Shown piece after piece: positions 1 to 8,029 of a stretch of DNA of 64,000 nt (positions within the stretch are counted from its first letter, which is position 1; each line of letters begins with the position of its first letter). The notes under the pieces are model-generated. The model did no database searches. It saw only the letters and a program-made list of their open reading frames with translations, and had not been told where the DNA came from. The position numbers and the translations under genes are program-made. The DNA comes from Bacillota bacterium (GTDB taxonomy: Bacteria > Bacillota > Clostridia > Lachnospirales > Cellulosilyticaceae), in the NCBI GenBank assembly GCA_023436395.1, contig JAEZJJ010000115.1, positions 1 through 64,000 of the forward strand. The letters are read 5' to 3'.

Positions 1-166
1 TAGCAACAACTGGAGTACCTACAGTTAAAGAATCCTCTTTACCTACTGCTAAAACTTTGTCAAAAACAACTTCTTCACCAGCTGCAACATTTAATTTTTC
101 AACGATAATGCTGTCTCCAACTTTAACATTGTATTGTTTGCCACCTGTTTCAATAATTGCGTACAT
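1..166 (-). CDS. rplU: Ribosomal protein L21 (5' part, gene runs off the window)
   Basis: The first 55 codons are present; the 3' end lies left of base 1. The N-terminus reads MYAIIETGGKQYNVKVGDS, the typical start of bacterial L21, a 23S rRNA-binding protein of the large subunit. The ATG at 166 is preceded by an AGGAGGTG ribosome binding site. A sigma-A-type promoter and a structured leader lie just upstream, which fits L21 being the first gene of an rplU-(ysxB)-rpmA operon. Identification is secure from the visible residues; nothing can be said about the C-terminus. Confidence 0.95.
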   Translation of the reverse strand, partial: MYAIIETGGKQYNVKVGDSIIVEKLNVAAGEEVVFDKVLAVGKEDSLTVGTPVVA

Positions 167-250
167 GTGTACACCTCCTTATTCCGAAAACTCGCCGAAT
201 ACGGTACTGCCAAAAGCAGTTTAGACCTCTTCGTGCGGCTTAAAACACTT
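167..250 (-). promoter_or_regulatory. Probable L21 leader (structured 5' UTR of rplU)
   Basis: The transcribed leader between the promoter and rplU contains two small hairpins: ACTGC-TTTTG-GCAGT at about 206-220, and a CCG-TATT-CGG stem next to it, followed by CGCCGAA and the ribosome binding site. Firmicutes carry a conserved L21 leader in this position that is thought to mediate feedback control by L21. The position and hairpins are seen directly. Assignment to that RNA family is inference and would need a covariance-model search. Confidence 0.6.
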
Positions 251-254
251 AAGT

Positions 255-283
255 ATTTTATCACAGGGTATATCTTCTGTCAA
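255..283 (-). promoter_or_regulatory. Sigma-A-type promoter for rplU
   Basis: On the minus strand TTGACA (278-283) is followed after exactly 17 bases by TAAAAT (255-260). This is a near-consensus housekeeping promoter, placed about 90 bases upstream of the rplU start. It lies immediately beyond the stop of the RNase E/G gene. Confidence 0.85.
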
Positions 284-286
284 CGT

Positions 287-1717
287 CTATCTTTGATAAA
301 ATTGACATAAAAACATATTTTTTGTGCTTCCCCCACTTTTATTAAGATGAATTTTTATCATGTAATAATTTTCTAGTTTATCAATGCAATCATTTCTAAC
401 TAAAAAATTTAAAAATTCTTCTTCCGCCTCCACAAAAATCACCTTGTGCTCTGTACGTTCTTTTATTTCTTTTACTTTTTTTTCTAATTCAGCCATATAG
501 TAATTAAAATTTTTAATCCCAAAAGGTAAGTGGCAATGAGAACAACTTTCTATAAGTTGCTCAGATATGCTTGTATATTTTTTGCTACGTGAAAATTGGA
601 GCAGTCCTAATTCAGTTAAAGGATAAACCTTCGTTCTATTATCTTGATACTTTATAAGTAGCTCTTTGGCGTATTCATATACCTTTTGTTTATCCGATGC
701 AAATGGCATTTCAACTAAGTCTACCACAATCATTCCTGATAAATTACGTCTTAAAATTTGTAGTATAGTTTCCTTTACAGCTAAAAGATTAAGTTCAAGA
801 ACCGCTTTTTGTGGATTTTTAGTAACAACAGCCTTTGCACTATTCACATCTACCACTGTCATTGCTTCCGTATAATCTATGACTAAGTTCCCACCATTTT
901 TAAGCCAAATTTTTCGATTTAAAAGCTGTGATTTTTTCTTCTCAATATCATAAATGGCAAAAATTCCTTCTGGCTCATTACATAGCTTAAAAGTCAGGTT
1001 ATATTCATTACTTCCTTCAACTAAATCACCTCGAATAAGCTCTAGTACTTCTTGTTGATTACTGATAATCTCTACATCCTTATTATCCTCCAAAAAGGTT
1101 TCTCTAACAAGTTGAACAAATAAAGGAGGTTCTTCATAAAGTATAGATCCTTTAGATAAACAATCTTTAGCTTTCATAAATTCATCTGCTTGTTCAATAA
1201 GTTTAAGAACATCTCTTTCAATTTGTAGCGGTGTTGCGTTTTGGGCATTTGTTCGCACCACAAATCCATATTTACCTTTTGAATAGTTTTCTATACTCTC
1301 TTTAAGTAGTTTCCTTTTTTCTGGATCTCTAATTTTTCTTGAGATATTAATCTCTGCTTCAAAAGGAAGACATACTAAAAAACATCCCATTAAATTAACT
1401 TTAGCAGTTAATTTATGCCCTTTTTCTCCTGTATTTTGCTTTGTAACTTGTACAGGTAATCTGCTCCCTTGTTTTAATTTATCTTGGTAACACTCTGGTA
1501 TTTGCTTCATATGAAGTAAACCATTTTTTTCATCACCATAATCTATAAATACTGCCTTTAAATTCTTAACAACTTGTTCTACTTGTCCTATGATAATCTT
1601 ATTTTGCTTGTCAGACTCTAAACTTGTTTCAAGATAAAAGGCAATCATTTCATCCTCATGCACAACTGCAATTTGAGTAAATAAAACATTTTTTTCAATA
1701 ATAATTTGCTTACTCAT
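287..1717 (-). CDS. rng: Ribonuclease E/G family endoribonuclease
   Basis: A 476-residue RNase E/G homologue that would cut single-stranded AU-rich RNA in rRNA maturation or mRNA decay. An S1-like RNA-binding segment lies around residues 36-110. The metal-binding catalytic set is present: D290 and N292 in VVDVNSAK and D333 in MIVVDLVEM. C392 and C395 in CSHCHLPFG correspond to the zinc-link cysteines that join protomers in RNase E, although the usual CPxC motif has changed. Its ATG overlaps the stop of the DUF2344 gene (TAATG) and has no clear ribosome binding site, so translation is probably coupled. The radical-SAM/DUF2344/rng/rplU order is common in Clostridia. It is RNase G-sized, without the long RNase E scaffold tail. 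Confidence 0.9.
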   Translation of the reverse strand: MSKQIIIEKNVLFTQIAVVHEDEMIAFYLETSLESDKQNKIIIGQVEQVVKNLKAVFIDYGDEKNGLLHMKQIPECYQDKLKQGSRLPVQVTKQNTGEKGHKLTAKVNLMGCFLVCLPFEAEINISRKIRDPEKRKLLKESIENYSKGKYGFVVRTNAQNATPLQIERDVLKLIEQADEFMKAKDCLSKGSILYEEPPLFVQLVRETFLEDNKDVEIISNQQEVLELIRGDLVEGSNEYNLTFKLCNEPEGIFAIYDIEKKKSQLLNRKIWLKNGGNLVIDYTEAMTVVDVNSAKAVVTKNPQKAVLELNLLAVKETILQILRRNLSGMIVVDLVEMPFASDKQKVYEYAKELLIKYQDNRTKVYPLTELGLLQFSRSKKYTSISEQLIESCSHCHLPFGIKNFNYYMAELEKKVKEIKERTEHKVIFVEAEEEFLNFLVRNDCIDKLENYYMIKIHLNKSGGSTKNMFLCQFYQR

Positions 1718-2406
1718 TACACATTACCAAATGTATCTATTGGCTCATATCCTTCTTGTCCTTGTGTATACATTTCCTTCCTTGTTACCTGAATCTCATA
1801 GTTAGAAATATACTTTTCAACTAAAGCTTGAACCAAAAGCTCGGGATTTAAATTTTGACTACTTCCTGCTAATACTTGACTTTCAATATGAATACCATCT
1901 TCATGCTTTACAATGTTACAGTTCAGTATAAGGGGTTTAATATCTACAGGCTTAATCCCCTTCTTACCTTTTTTCATAATCACTAATTCTTGTACACTCT
2001 CTAAATCCTGTTTTAAAGCATCTACATTCAATACCACTCCCTCATCTAAAAGGAGTTTTATATCATAATCCGCTGCACCTACTAAACTCATAAGTGAATC
2101 CCCTTTATCGTCGACTTGCCATGCGGATAAAATACGGATTCCTTCAACTAATACTTCGTTCATTCGCTTCATTACTAACTCTGGACTGATATCTTCATTA
2201 GTAATAATTTCCATATATTCACCAATACTACTTACCCCTACACCTAGTGGTAATGCAAAATACACTAGTGAATGAGGACTAAAACCTTGTGAATAAGCTA
2301 CTGGAATACCTGCAACTTTAATGGCTCTTTGAAAAAGGCGCATGGTATCTAGATGCCCTACATACTTAACTGGTCCTTGTTTTGTAAACTTTAATCTAAT
2401 TTTCAT
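1717..2406 (-). CDS. TIGR03936/DUF2344 radical-SAM-linked protein
   Basis: A 229-residue protein beginning MKIRLKFTKQGPVKYVGHLD, the signature of the DUF2344 family, which is almost always encoded next to, or fused to, a TIGR03960 radical-SAM protein. The biochemical role is unknown. The GHLD and FSPHSLVYFALPLG segments are the conserved parts. I chose the ATG at 2406, preceded by GGAAAGGGATTATGTC, rather than the ATG at 2502. The upstream one would give 32 unconserved residues inside the neighbouring gene. The chosen start overlaps the end of that gene by 11 bases, which suggests coupled translation. Confidence 0.88.
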   Translation of the reverse strand: MKIRLKFTKQGPVKYVGHLDTMRLFQRAIKVAGIPVAYSQGFSPHSLVYFALPLGVGVSSIGEYMEIITNEDISPELVMKRMNEVLVEGIRILSAWQVDDKGDSLMSLVGAADYDIKLLLDEGVVLNVDALKQDLESVQELVIMKKGKKGIKPVDIKPLILNCNIVKHEDGIHIESQVLAGSSQNLNPELLVQALVEKYISNYEIQVTRKEMYTQGQEGYEPIDTFGNV

Positions 2407-4243
2407 GACATAATCCCTTTCCAAATCTACTTGCACCACACCCTGTACATTTTTCTTTGCAATTAGGTGTAGTGGCTGCTGCTTTTGCTCTTTCATTTTC
2501 ACGTATTAGAAATTTCTTTGTTACTCCTATATCAATATGATCCCAAGGTAAAATTTCATCATAACTACGTTCACGATGTGCATAAAATCCAAATGAAATA
2601 CCTGTTTCCTCAGCTGCTTCTACCCAAGCTTCAGGTTTAAAATATTCTGACCAGCTATCAAAAGTACATCCTTTACGATAAGCCTTATAAATTAATTCTG
2701 ATACTCTCTGGTCGCCTCGAGCAATAACAGCTTCTAATACACTTGTTTGGGCATCATGGTGATTATATCTAATCTGTTTTCTCTTGATTGAGCCTTTTAA
2801 TAACCTAATTTTATGTTTAAAACTTTCTTCACTATCTTGTGCAGCCCATTGAAAAGGCGTAAATGGTTTCGGTACAAAGCAAGAAGTACTTACTACGAGT
2901 TGTAATCCTGGAGCACGTTTTTCCTTATCTATTCCAAAATAAGTCATAGTAATTTTTTCTGCTAACTCAGAAATTCCCAATACATCTCTATCTTCTTCAT
3001 TTGGTAAGCCTAGCATAAAGTAAAGTTTAACTCGATTCCAACCACCTTCAAATGCTAACTTACATCCATTTAATATTTCTTCTTCTGTTATATTTTTATT
3101 AATAACATCTCTTTGTTTTTGTGTACCAGCCTCAGGAGCAAATGTCAAACTGCTTTTACGCACTTCTTGAACTTTTTGCATCAAATCTACAGAAAAAGCA
3201 TCTACACGTAAAGAAGGTAAAGAAATGTTCACACATTGACTAGTGCAAAGTTCCATAAGTTCATTTGTAAATGCTTCTAAATCCTCATAATCACTTGTAC
3301 TTAATGAAGCTAGAGAGATTTCATCATAACCTGTACTTGCTAATAAATTTTTAGCATGTTTTAAGAGTATTTCTTTATTTTTTTGTCTTACAGGCCTATA
3401 AATCATTCCTGCTTGACAAAAACGACAACCTCTTATACACCCTCTAAACATCTCCAAAGTTGCACGGTCATGTACAGCACGAATCCAAGGCACTACCTGT
3501 GTTTCTGGATAAAAAGCTTGATTCATATCTGTGACAATAACTTTACGGATTGTTTTAGGGGCATTTGGGTGTAAGCAAGTACGTTCTTTAATTGTTCCAT
3601 CTTCATGGTAATCTACTTCATAGAAACGTGGAATATAAAGTCCTGGTACTTGTAAAAGTTCTACTAAAAAGCTTTCTTTATTTCGTCCACTTTTTTTCCA
3701 TGCACGATAACGATCAAAAATCTCATCATAGCTCACTTCACCTTCACCTATATAAAAAACATCTATAAAAGGTGCTAGTGGTTCTGGATTATATGCGCAA
3801 GGTCCTCCAGCAATAATAAGGGGATCGTCCTCATTTCTATCTTTACTATAAATAGGGATATTTGCCAAATCTAGCATATTTAAAATATTGGTATAACTCA
3901 TTTCATATTGCAATGTAAATGCTATAAAGTCAAAGGATTTTAAAGCTGTATGTGTTTCCAAACTAAATAAAGGTAATTGTTCCTCACGCATTACTTTTTC
4001 CATATCAGTCCATGGTGCAAAAACACGCTCACAGTAAACATCTTCTCTTCTATTAAAGAAATGATAAAGGATCTGCATTCCTAAATGACTCATTCCTACT
4101 TCATAAACATCTGGAAAGCAAAACGCTACTCTCGTTAAGTCAAATGTTACTTCTTTTTTTACACTATTTAGCTCACCACCAATATAACGTGCTGGTTTAT
4201 CCACTCTGTTTAAAATTGAATCTGATATTACTACTTTTGTCAT
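2396..4243 (-). CDS. TIGR03960 family B12-binding-like radical SAM protein
   Basis: A 615-residue radical SAM enzyme. Residues about 30-180 form a B12-binding-like N-terminal domain with the GGPCAYNPEPLA segment. The 4Fe-4S cluster motif is C269-x3-C273-x2-C276 in RGCIRGCRFCQAG. The C-terminus ends in a cysteine-rich tail (NCKEKCTGCG). The substrate of the family is unknown. Co-transcription with its DUF2344 partner and the RNase E/G gene suggests a link to RNA or ribosome modification, but that is inference. The start codon overlaps the stop of the upstream small membrane protein (ATGA), with GGAGG eight bases before it. Confidence 0.9.
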   Translation of the reverse strand: MTKVVISDSILNRVDKPARYIGGELNSVKKEVTFDLTRVAFCFPDVYEVGMSHLGMQILYHFFNRREDVYCERVFAPWTDMEKVMREEQLPLFSLETHTALKSFDFIAFTLQYEMSYTNILNMLDLANIPIYSKDRNEDDPLIIAGGPCAYNPEPLAPFIDVFYIGEGEVSYDEIFDRYRAWKKSGRNKESFLVELLQVPGLYIPRFYEVDYHEDGTIKERTCLHPNAPKTIRKVIVTDMNQAFYPETQVVPWIRAVHDRATLEMFRGCIRGCRFCQAGMIYRPVRQKNKEILLKHAKNLLASTGYDEISLASLSTSDYEDLEAFTNELMELCTSQCVNISLPSLRVDAFSVDLMQKVQEVRKSSLTFAPEAGTQKQRDVINKNITEEEILNGCKLAFEGGWNRVKLYFMLGLPNEEDRDVLGISELAEKITMTYFGIDKEKRAPGLQLVVSTSCFVPKPFTPFQWAAQDSEESFKHKIRLLKGSIKRKQIRYNHHDAQTSVLEAVIARGDQRVSELIYKAYRKGCTFDSWSEYFKPEAWVEAAEETGISFGFYAHRERSYDEILPWDHIDIGVTKKFLIRENERAKAAATTPNCKEKCTGCGASRFGKGLCHEN

Positions 4244-4557
4244 TTTATCCTCCAGTATTGGTCACTTATTTCCGTTAGTTCACTAACAAGTTGTTCTACA
4301 TCTTCCAAAGTGACTGTCTGCATTAATGCTACTTTTATATTTTCATTAGAAATATGATTAGGTTCAATATATTTAAGATATAACGTACCTATTATCATTA
4401 TACTACAAATTCCAATTTGAACAAAAAAAACATTTTTACTCCCTTTATCCCTTATATCTTTTAGCTTAGCATTTTTTGATAAATTTTGATTTTCTTCTTG
4501 TGTAAATTGGATTTCCTGCAACGTATTTGATTGATCTTGAATAACAGCTTGTTCCAT
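4240..4557 (-). CDS. Small single-pass membrane protein, function unknown
   Basis: A 105-residue protein I do not recognise. The first ~45 residues are hydrophilic and rich in Gln, Asn and Glu. One membrane segment follows at about residues 46-63 (FFVQIGICSIMIIGTLYL), then a ~40-residue acidic tail ending in SELTEISDQYWRIK. The ATG at 4557 has GGGAG seven bases upstream; an in-frame ATG at 4572 has no ribosome binding site. Its stop overlaps the start of the radical-SAM gene (ATGA), so it is the first gene of that operon. The topology suggests an extracytoplasmic tail. A role with the downstream RNA-related genes cannot be inferred from sequence. Confidence 0.65.
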   Translation of the reverse strand: MEQAVIQDQSNTLQEIQFTQEENQNLSKNAKLKDIRDKGSKNVFFVQIGICSIMIIGTLYLKYIEPNHISNENIKVALMQTVTLEDVEQLVSELTEISDQYWRIK

Positions 4558-4635
4558 AGCTAATTCTCCCATTATTTTTTATTATATATATATGGACTAT
4601 AGAATTAACTTATGCTAGACAACTAAAATTACCTA

Positions 4636-4668
4636 TAAAATAAAAAAGACTTTTAAAAAAAGTCTTTT
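4636..4668 (-). terminator. Rho-independent terminator after mgsA
   Basis: On the minus strand an 11-bp stem AAAAGACTTTT / AAAAGTCTTTT with a 3-base loop (4644-4668) runs into a T-rich tract. The stem includes the last base of the mgsA stop region. It ends the mre-min-rodA-mgsA transcript. Confidence 0.85.
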
Positions 4669-5062
4669 ATCTCATTACCTCTCTCCAACTTAAATCTCCT
4701 CTTTCTAGTGCTTTTACAAGCAATTCTGCGGTCGCTAAGTTAGTAGCAATAGGTATATTATGAATATCACATAGTCGTTCAATACTTCCTAAGTCAGGTT
4801 CGTGAGGTTTTTGAGAAACAGGATCTCTTAAAAAGATTACCATATCTATTTGATTATGAGCAATTTGTGCTCCTAATTGTTGTGCTCCCCCCAAATGACC
4901 TGCTAAATACTTATAAATATTTAGATTAGTTGCTTCTTCAACTAATCTTCCTGTTGTACCTGTAGCATATAGAGTATGTTTTATCAAAATATGTCTATAG
5001 GCAATTGTAAAATTCTCCATTAATTTCTTTTTAGCATCATGTGCTATTAAAGCTACATTCAT
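4667..5062 (-). CDS. mgsA: Methylglyoxal synthase
   Basis: A 131-residue enzyme that converts dihydroxyacetone phosphate to methylglyoxal and phosphate, a bypass used when phosphorylated sugars build up. The sequence MNVALIAHDAKK, ATGTTG, HLGGAQQLGAQI and FLRDPVSQKPHEPD matches the family, including the conserved His and Asp residues of the active site. The ATG at 5062 follows GAGAGGGTGATC; the longer frame from 5110 would overlap rodA and adds nothing conserved. It lies 13 bases downstream of rodA. The pairing of mgsA with the mre/min/rodA cluster is a recurrent clostridial arrangement of unclear meaning. Confidence 0.95.
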   Translation of the reverse strand: MNVALIAHDAKKKLMENFTIAYRHILIKHTLYATGTTGRLVEEATNLNIYKYLAGHLGGAQQLGAQIAHNQIDMVIFLRDPVSQKPHEPDLGSIERLCDIHNIPIATNLATAELLVKALERGDLSWREVMR

Positions 5063-5075
5063 GTGATCACCCTCT

Positions 5076-6194
5076 CTAAAACATCTTTTCCTCTCTACGT
5101 CTTGCAACATTAAGAACTAAGCCTAATCCCATCATATTAGCCCATAAAGAGCTTCCACCGTAACTTATAAACGGAATAGGAATTCCAGTATTCGGTAACA
5201 AGTCTGTCACAACTCCCATATTTACAAATCCTTGCATTGCAATCATTCCTATATAGCCTACTACAATAAGTCTTCCCAGATCATCCGGGGCGCCTCTAGC
5301 AATCCATAATCCACGAAAAATAAATGCTAATAAAATTGCTACTACACTAACTGCCCCCACAAAACCAAATTCTTCTCCAATTACTGCCATAATAAAATCA
5401 TTATGAGCCTCTGGCAAATAATTAAGCTGGCTAATAGAACCTTGATATAATCCTTTACCTTGTAAACCACCAGAACCAATAGCTCGAACAGCACGTTGTG
5501 TTTGATATTTATCAGCTGATTCATCCCCACCATATACCATACTCATAATACGATTTCTTTGATAATCTTGAATCAGTTTTTGGTCATCGTTTTTAACAAT
5601 ATATACAAAGGCAATTACAACTACTAATAAACCCACCATTGCTGTTGTTGCAATAAATTTAAAATCTAATTTAGACATAAATAATTGTATCACTAAAATA
5701 ACAATCATTACAATACTCGTTGATAAATTAGGTTGTCTATTTACTAAAATAAAGGGTATAAACTCAAAAATCCCTATGATTAAAATTGGCCATAACTGAT
5801 TAATTCTTTTATTATACTTATTAATAATTGTTGCGCCACACAAAATCATACCTATCTTAGCAAACTCAGAAGGTTGAATTCGAATAAAACCTAACTCAAT
5901 CCATCTTGTTGCACCTTTTGCATTCTTCCCTATGAAAAATACTGCTATTAACAATATAATAATACCAATATAAATAATAATATACCAACGAGCTAATAAA
6001 TGGTAATCAATACTCATCACAATAAGCATTAATCCTAATCCCATTATAAAAAAGATTATCTGTTTCTGTACATATGAAGTATCTCCTGAATAGGCAGTAG
6101 CACTATTAATGGCAATTACACCTATACTGACTAGTATAAGCATTAGTAAAATAAGCCATCCATCAATTCTTTTAACAAGTTCTTTAATGTACAT
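5076..6194 (-). CDS. rodA: SEDS peptidoglycan glycosyltransferase RodA (FtsW/RodA/SpoVE family)
   Basis: A 372-residue polytopic membrane protein with about ten hydrophobic segments. Family motifs include ARWIxxGFIRIQPSEFAKIG, the LPEAHNDFI loop and GIPIPFISYGGSS near the C-terminus. RodA polymerises lipid II glycan strands with a class B PBP during side-wall elongation under MreB control. The mre/min neighbourhood favours RodA over FtsW or SpoVE. The best ribosome binding site (GAAAGGA) is about 14 bases from the ATG, further than usual. The partner PBP2 gene, often located between mreD and minC in Clostridia, is not found here. Confidence 0.92.
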   Translation of the reverse strand: MYIKELVKRIDGWLILLMLILVSIGVIAINSATAYSGDTSYVQKQIIFFIMGLGLMLIVMSIDYHLLARWYIIIYIGIIILLIAVFFIGKNAKGATRWIELGFIRIQPSEFAKIGMILCGATIINKYNKRINQLWPILIIGIFEFIPFILVNRQPNLSTSIVMIVILVIQLFMSKLDFKFIATTAMVGLLVVVIAFVYIVKNDDQKLIQDYQRNRIMSMVYGGDESADKYQTQRAVRAIGSGGLQGKGLYQGSISQLNYLPEAHNDFIMAVIGEEFGFVGAVSVVAILLAFIFRGLWIARGAPDDLGRLIVVGYIGMIAMQGFVNMGVVTDLLPNTGIPIPFISYGGSSLWANMMGLGLVLNVARRREEKMF

Positions 6195-6226
6195 TTTTTA
6201 ATGTTATGTCCTTTCAATTCTATAAA

Positions 6227-6505
6227 TTACTTAACCTTTTTTAAATTTCTAATAGGAATATTCGCTGATAAAACAGGAGACTTCTTCCCTCCAGCTTCAT
6301 ATTCAATATTAGAAATTTCAATATTTAGTTCTTCTGTATCAATATCCACATACTTACAAATAACAGCAAGTATATCAGCACGCATCATCTCTAATAACTC
6401 TGTTGAACAATTCATCCTATCATGAATCAAAAGAAGTTTAAGACGATCTTTAGCTACATTACTGGATTTATTTTTTTTCCAAAATAAAGTATTAAAATCT
6501 AACAT
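6227..6505 (-). CDS. minE: Cell division topological specificity factor MinE
   Basis: A 92-residue MinE. The N-terminal segment MLDFNTLFW is an amphipathic membrane-targeting helix, followed by the anti-MinCD segment AKDRLKLLLIHDR at residues 18-30. The C-terminal half forms the dimerising topological-specificity domain. MinE stimulates MinD ATPase and drives pole-to-pole oscillation of MinCD. It sits 18 bases downstream of minD with a GGGGG ribosome binding site. The presence of MinE rather than only DivIVA indicates an oscillating Min system, as in other Clostridia. Confidence 0.93.
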   Translation of the reverse strand: MLDFNTLFWKKNKSSNVAKDRLKLLLIHDRMNCSTELLEMMRADILAVICKYVDIDTEELNIEISNIEYEAGGKKSPVLSANIPIRNLKKVK

Positions 6506-6523
6506 CCCCTGTTCCCCCTTTAA

Positions 6524-7324
6524 TTAATTTGCAAATCCAAATACTTTCTTAATACGTCCCATTAAATTATTGTTTACATTTAAATCTAAAAACGGAACAT
6601 CATCTCCTTGTACACGTATTGCAATATTCTTAAATGCCTTACCTGCTAGAGAAGTACCTTCTGCTGAAGCTGGTTCACCCTTATTGGTAGTAATAACGAT
6701 ATTCTCATCATCAGGAACCACCCCAATCAAGTCAATTGCTAATATTTCTACTACATCTTCCATGGCCATCATATCTCCACGTTTAACCATATTCATTCTT
6801 ACTCGATTAATAATGAGCTGCATATTAGATACACCGTGAGATTCTAATAGGCCAATAATGCGATCAGCATCTCTTACTGCTGAAACTTCTGGTGTTGTGA
6901 CAATTAATGCCCTGTCTGCTCCTGCAACAGCATTTTTAAATCCTTGTTCTATACCTGCTGGGCAATCTAAGATAACATAATCAAATTCTTCTTTTAGGTT
7001 ATCACAAAGTTTTTTCATTTGTTCAGGACTTACTGCATCTTTGTCTCTTGTCTGCGCTGCTGGTAATAAGAATAGTCCTTCAAAGCGCTTATCCTTAATT
7101 AAAGCTTGTTTAAGCCTACATCTTCCTTCCACAACATCCACTAAATCATACACAATTCTATTTTCAAGTCCCATAACAACATCTAAATTTCTAAGACCTA
7201 TATCTGCATCCACTAAAACTACTTGCTTTCCTTGTAATGCTAATGCTGTTCCTACATTTGCAGATGTTGTTGTCTTACCAACCCCACCTTTTCCTGACGT
7301 AATTACGATTACTTCACTCATCAT
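6524..7324 (-). CDS. minD: Septum site-determining ATPase MinD
   Basis: A 266-residue ParA-family ATPase. The deviant Walker A motif GKGGVGKT is at residues 11-18, switch I at DADIGLRNLD, and Walker B at YVILDCPAGIE. The last ~15 residues (NLMGRIKKVFGFAN) form the amphipathic membrane-targeting helix that binds lipid in the ATP state. MinD recruits MinC to the membrane and responds to MinE. Two ATGs are adjacent (7324 and 7321); the second is better spaced from AGGGGG. The minCDE genes are contiguous. Confidence 0.97.
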   Translation of the reverse strand: MMSEVIVITSGKGGVGKTTTSANVGTALALQGKQVVLVDADIGLRNLDVVMGLENRIVYDLVDVVEGRCRLKQALIKDKRFEGLFLLPAAQTRDKDAVSPEQMKKLCDNLKEEFDYVILDCPAGIEQGFKNAVAGADRALIVTTPEVSAVRDADRIIGLLESHGVSNMQLIINRVRMNMVKRGDMMAMEDVVEILAIDLIGVVPDDENIVITTNKGEPASAEGTSLAGKAFKNIAIRVQGDDVPFLDLNVNNNLMGRIKKVFGFAN

Positions 7325-7342
7325 CTTACCCCCTATTATTAT

Positions 7343-8029
7343 TTACTTTAGCATATGATTTAAACTTCTTGCATCTAAGACATCTACATAGATTTGCTCT
7401 TCGTTTAAATACGCAATTTGTAAATCCTTACATTCTTTAGAACCAAATGATTCACCATTTGGTGCCTGCGCAATTATATTACCTAAGCCAATCTGAATAG
7501 GATCCATCACCTCACTAATGATAAAAGGATGAGGATAACTATTATCCAAGCCTGCATGAACTTTACCTTTTAAACTACCTAATATAATTACATTTCCACC
7601 TGCAGTAATCAGGCCTCCTGGATTAACATCACCTAGCACAATCACATTACCTTGGTAATCAATATGATTTCCTGAGCGGACAATACCATAATGAAAATGT
7701 GTTAAAGACCCTTGTTTACTTTCTAATTGCTCTTTTACCCACATGAAATCCTTATCATAATGGATTTCTTCTTCCTCAAATTGGTGTACAAAGGAAATAT
7801 TTAATATATTTTGATGTGTCAATAATTCCATTAAGGCTTCTTGTTGCTCTTTAGCTAATGAACGCCCCTTAAAGCGAATGCTAACTTTGGATCCTTTGAA
7901 AAACTGTTTAGATTCTTCTAATTTTTCTTTAAAGCGATTAAGTATTTTATCAAACTCTGCCTGACTATCCAGCAAAACTGTAATACCATCTGCAGTTCCT
8001 TTAAAAACAACCAAATTGCTCTCTCCCAT
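7343..8029 (-). CDS. minC: Septum site-determining protein MinC
   Basis: A 228-residue FtsZ-assembly inhibitor. Residues 1 to about 110 form the N-terminal FtsZ-binding domain. The C-terminal half is the right-handed beta-helix that dimerises and binds MinD, recognisable by GIVRSGNHIDYQGNVIVLGD, VNPGG and AGGNVIILGSLKGKVHAG. GGGGG precedes the ATG at 8029. It is separated from mreD by a 705-bp gene-free interval, so minC may also have its own promoter. Confidence 0.93.
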   Translation of the reverse strand: MGESNLVVFKGTADGITVLLDSQAEFDKILNRFKEKLEESKQFFKGSKVSIRFKGRSLAKEQQEALMELLTHQNILNISFVHQFEEEEIHYDKDFMWVKEQLESKQGSLTHFHYGIVRSGNHIDYQGNVIVLGDVNPGGLITAGGNVIILGSLKGKVHAGLDNSYPHPFIISEVMDPIQIGLGNIIAQAPNGESFGSKECKDLQIAYLNEEQIYVDVLDARSLNHMLK

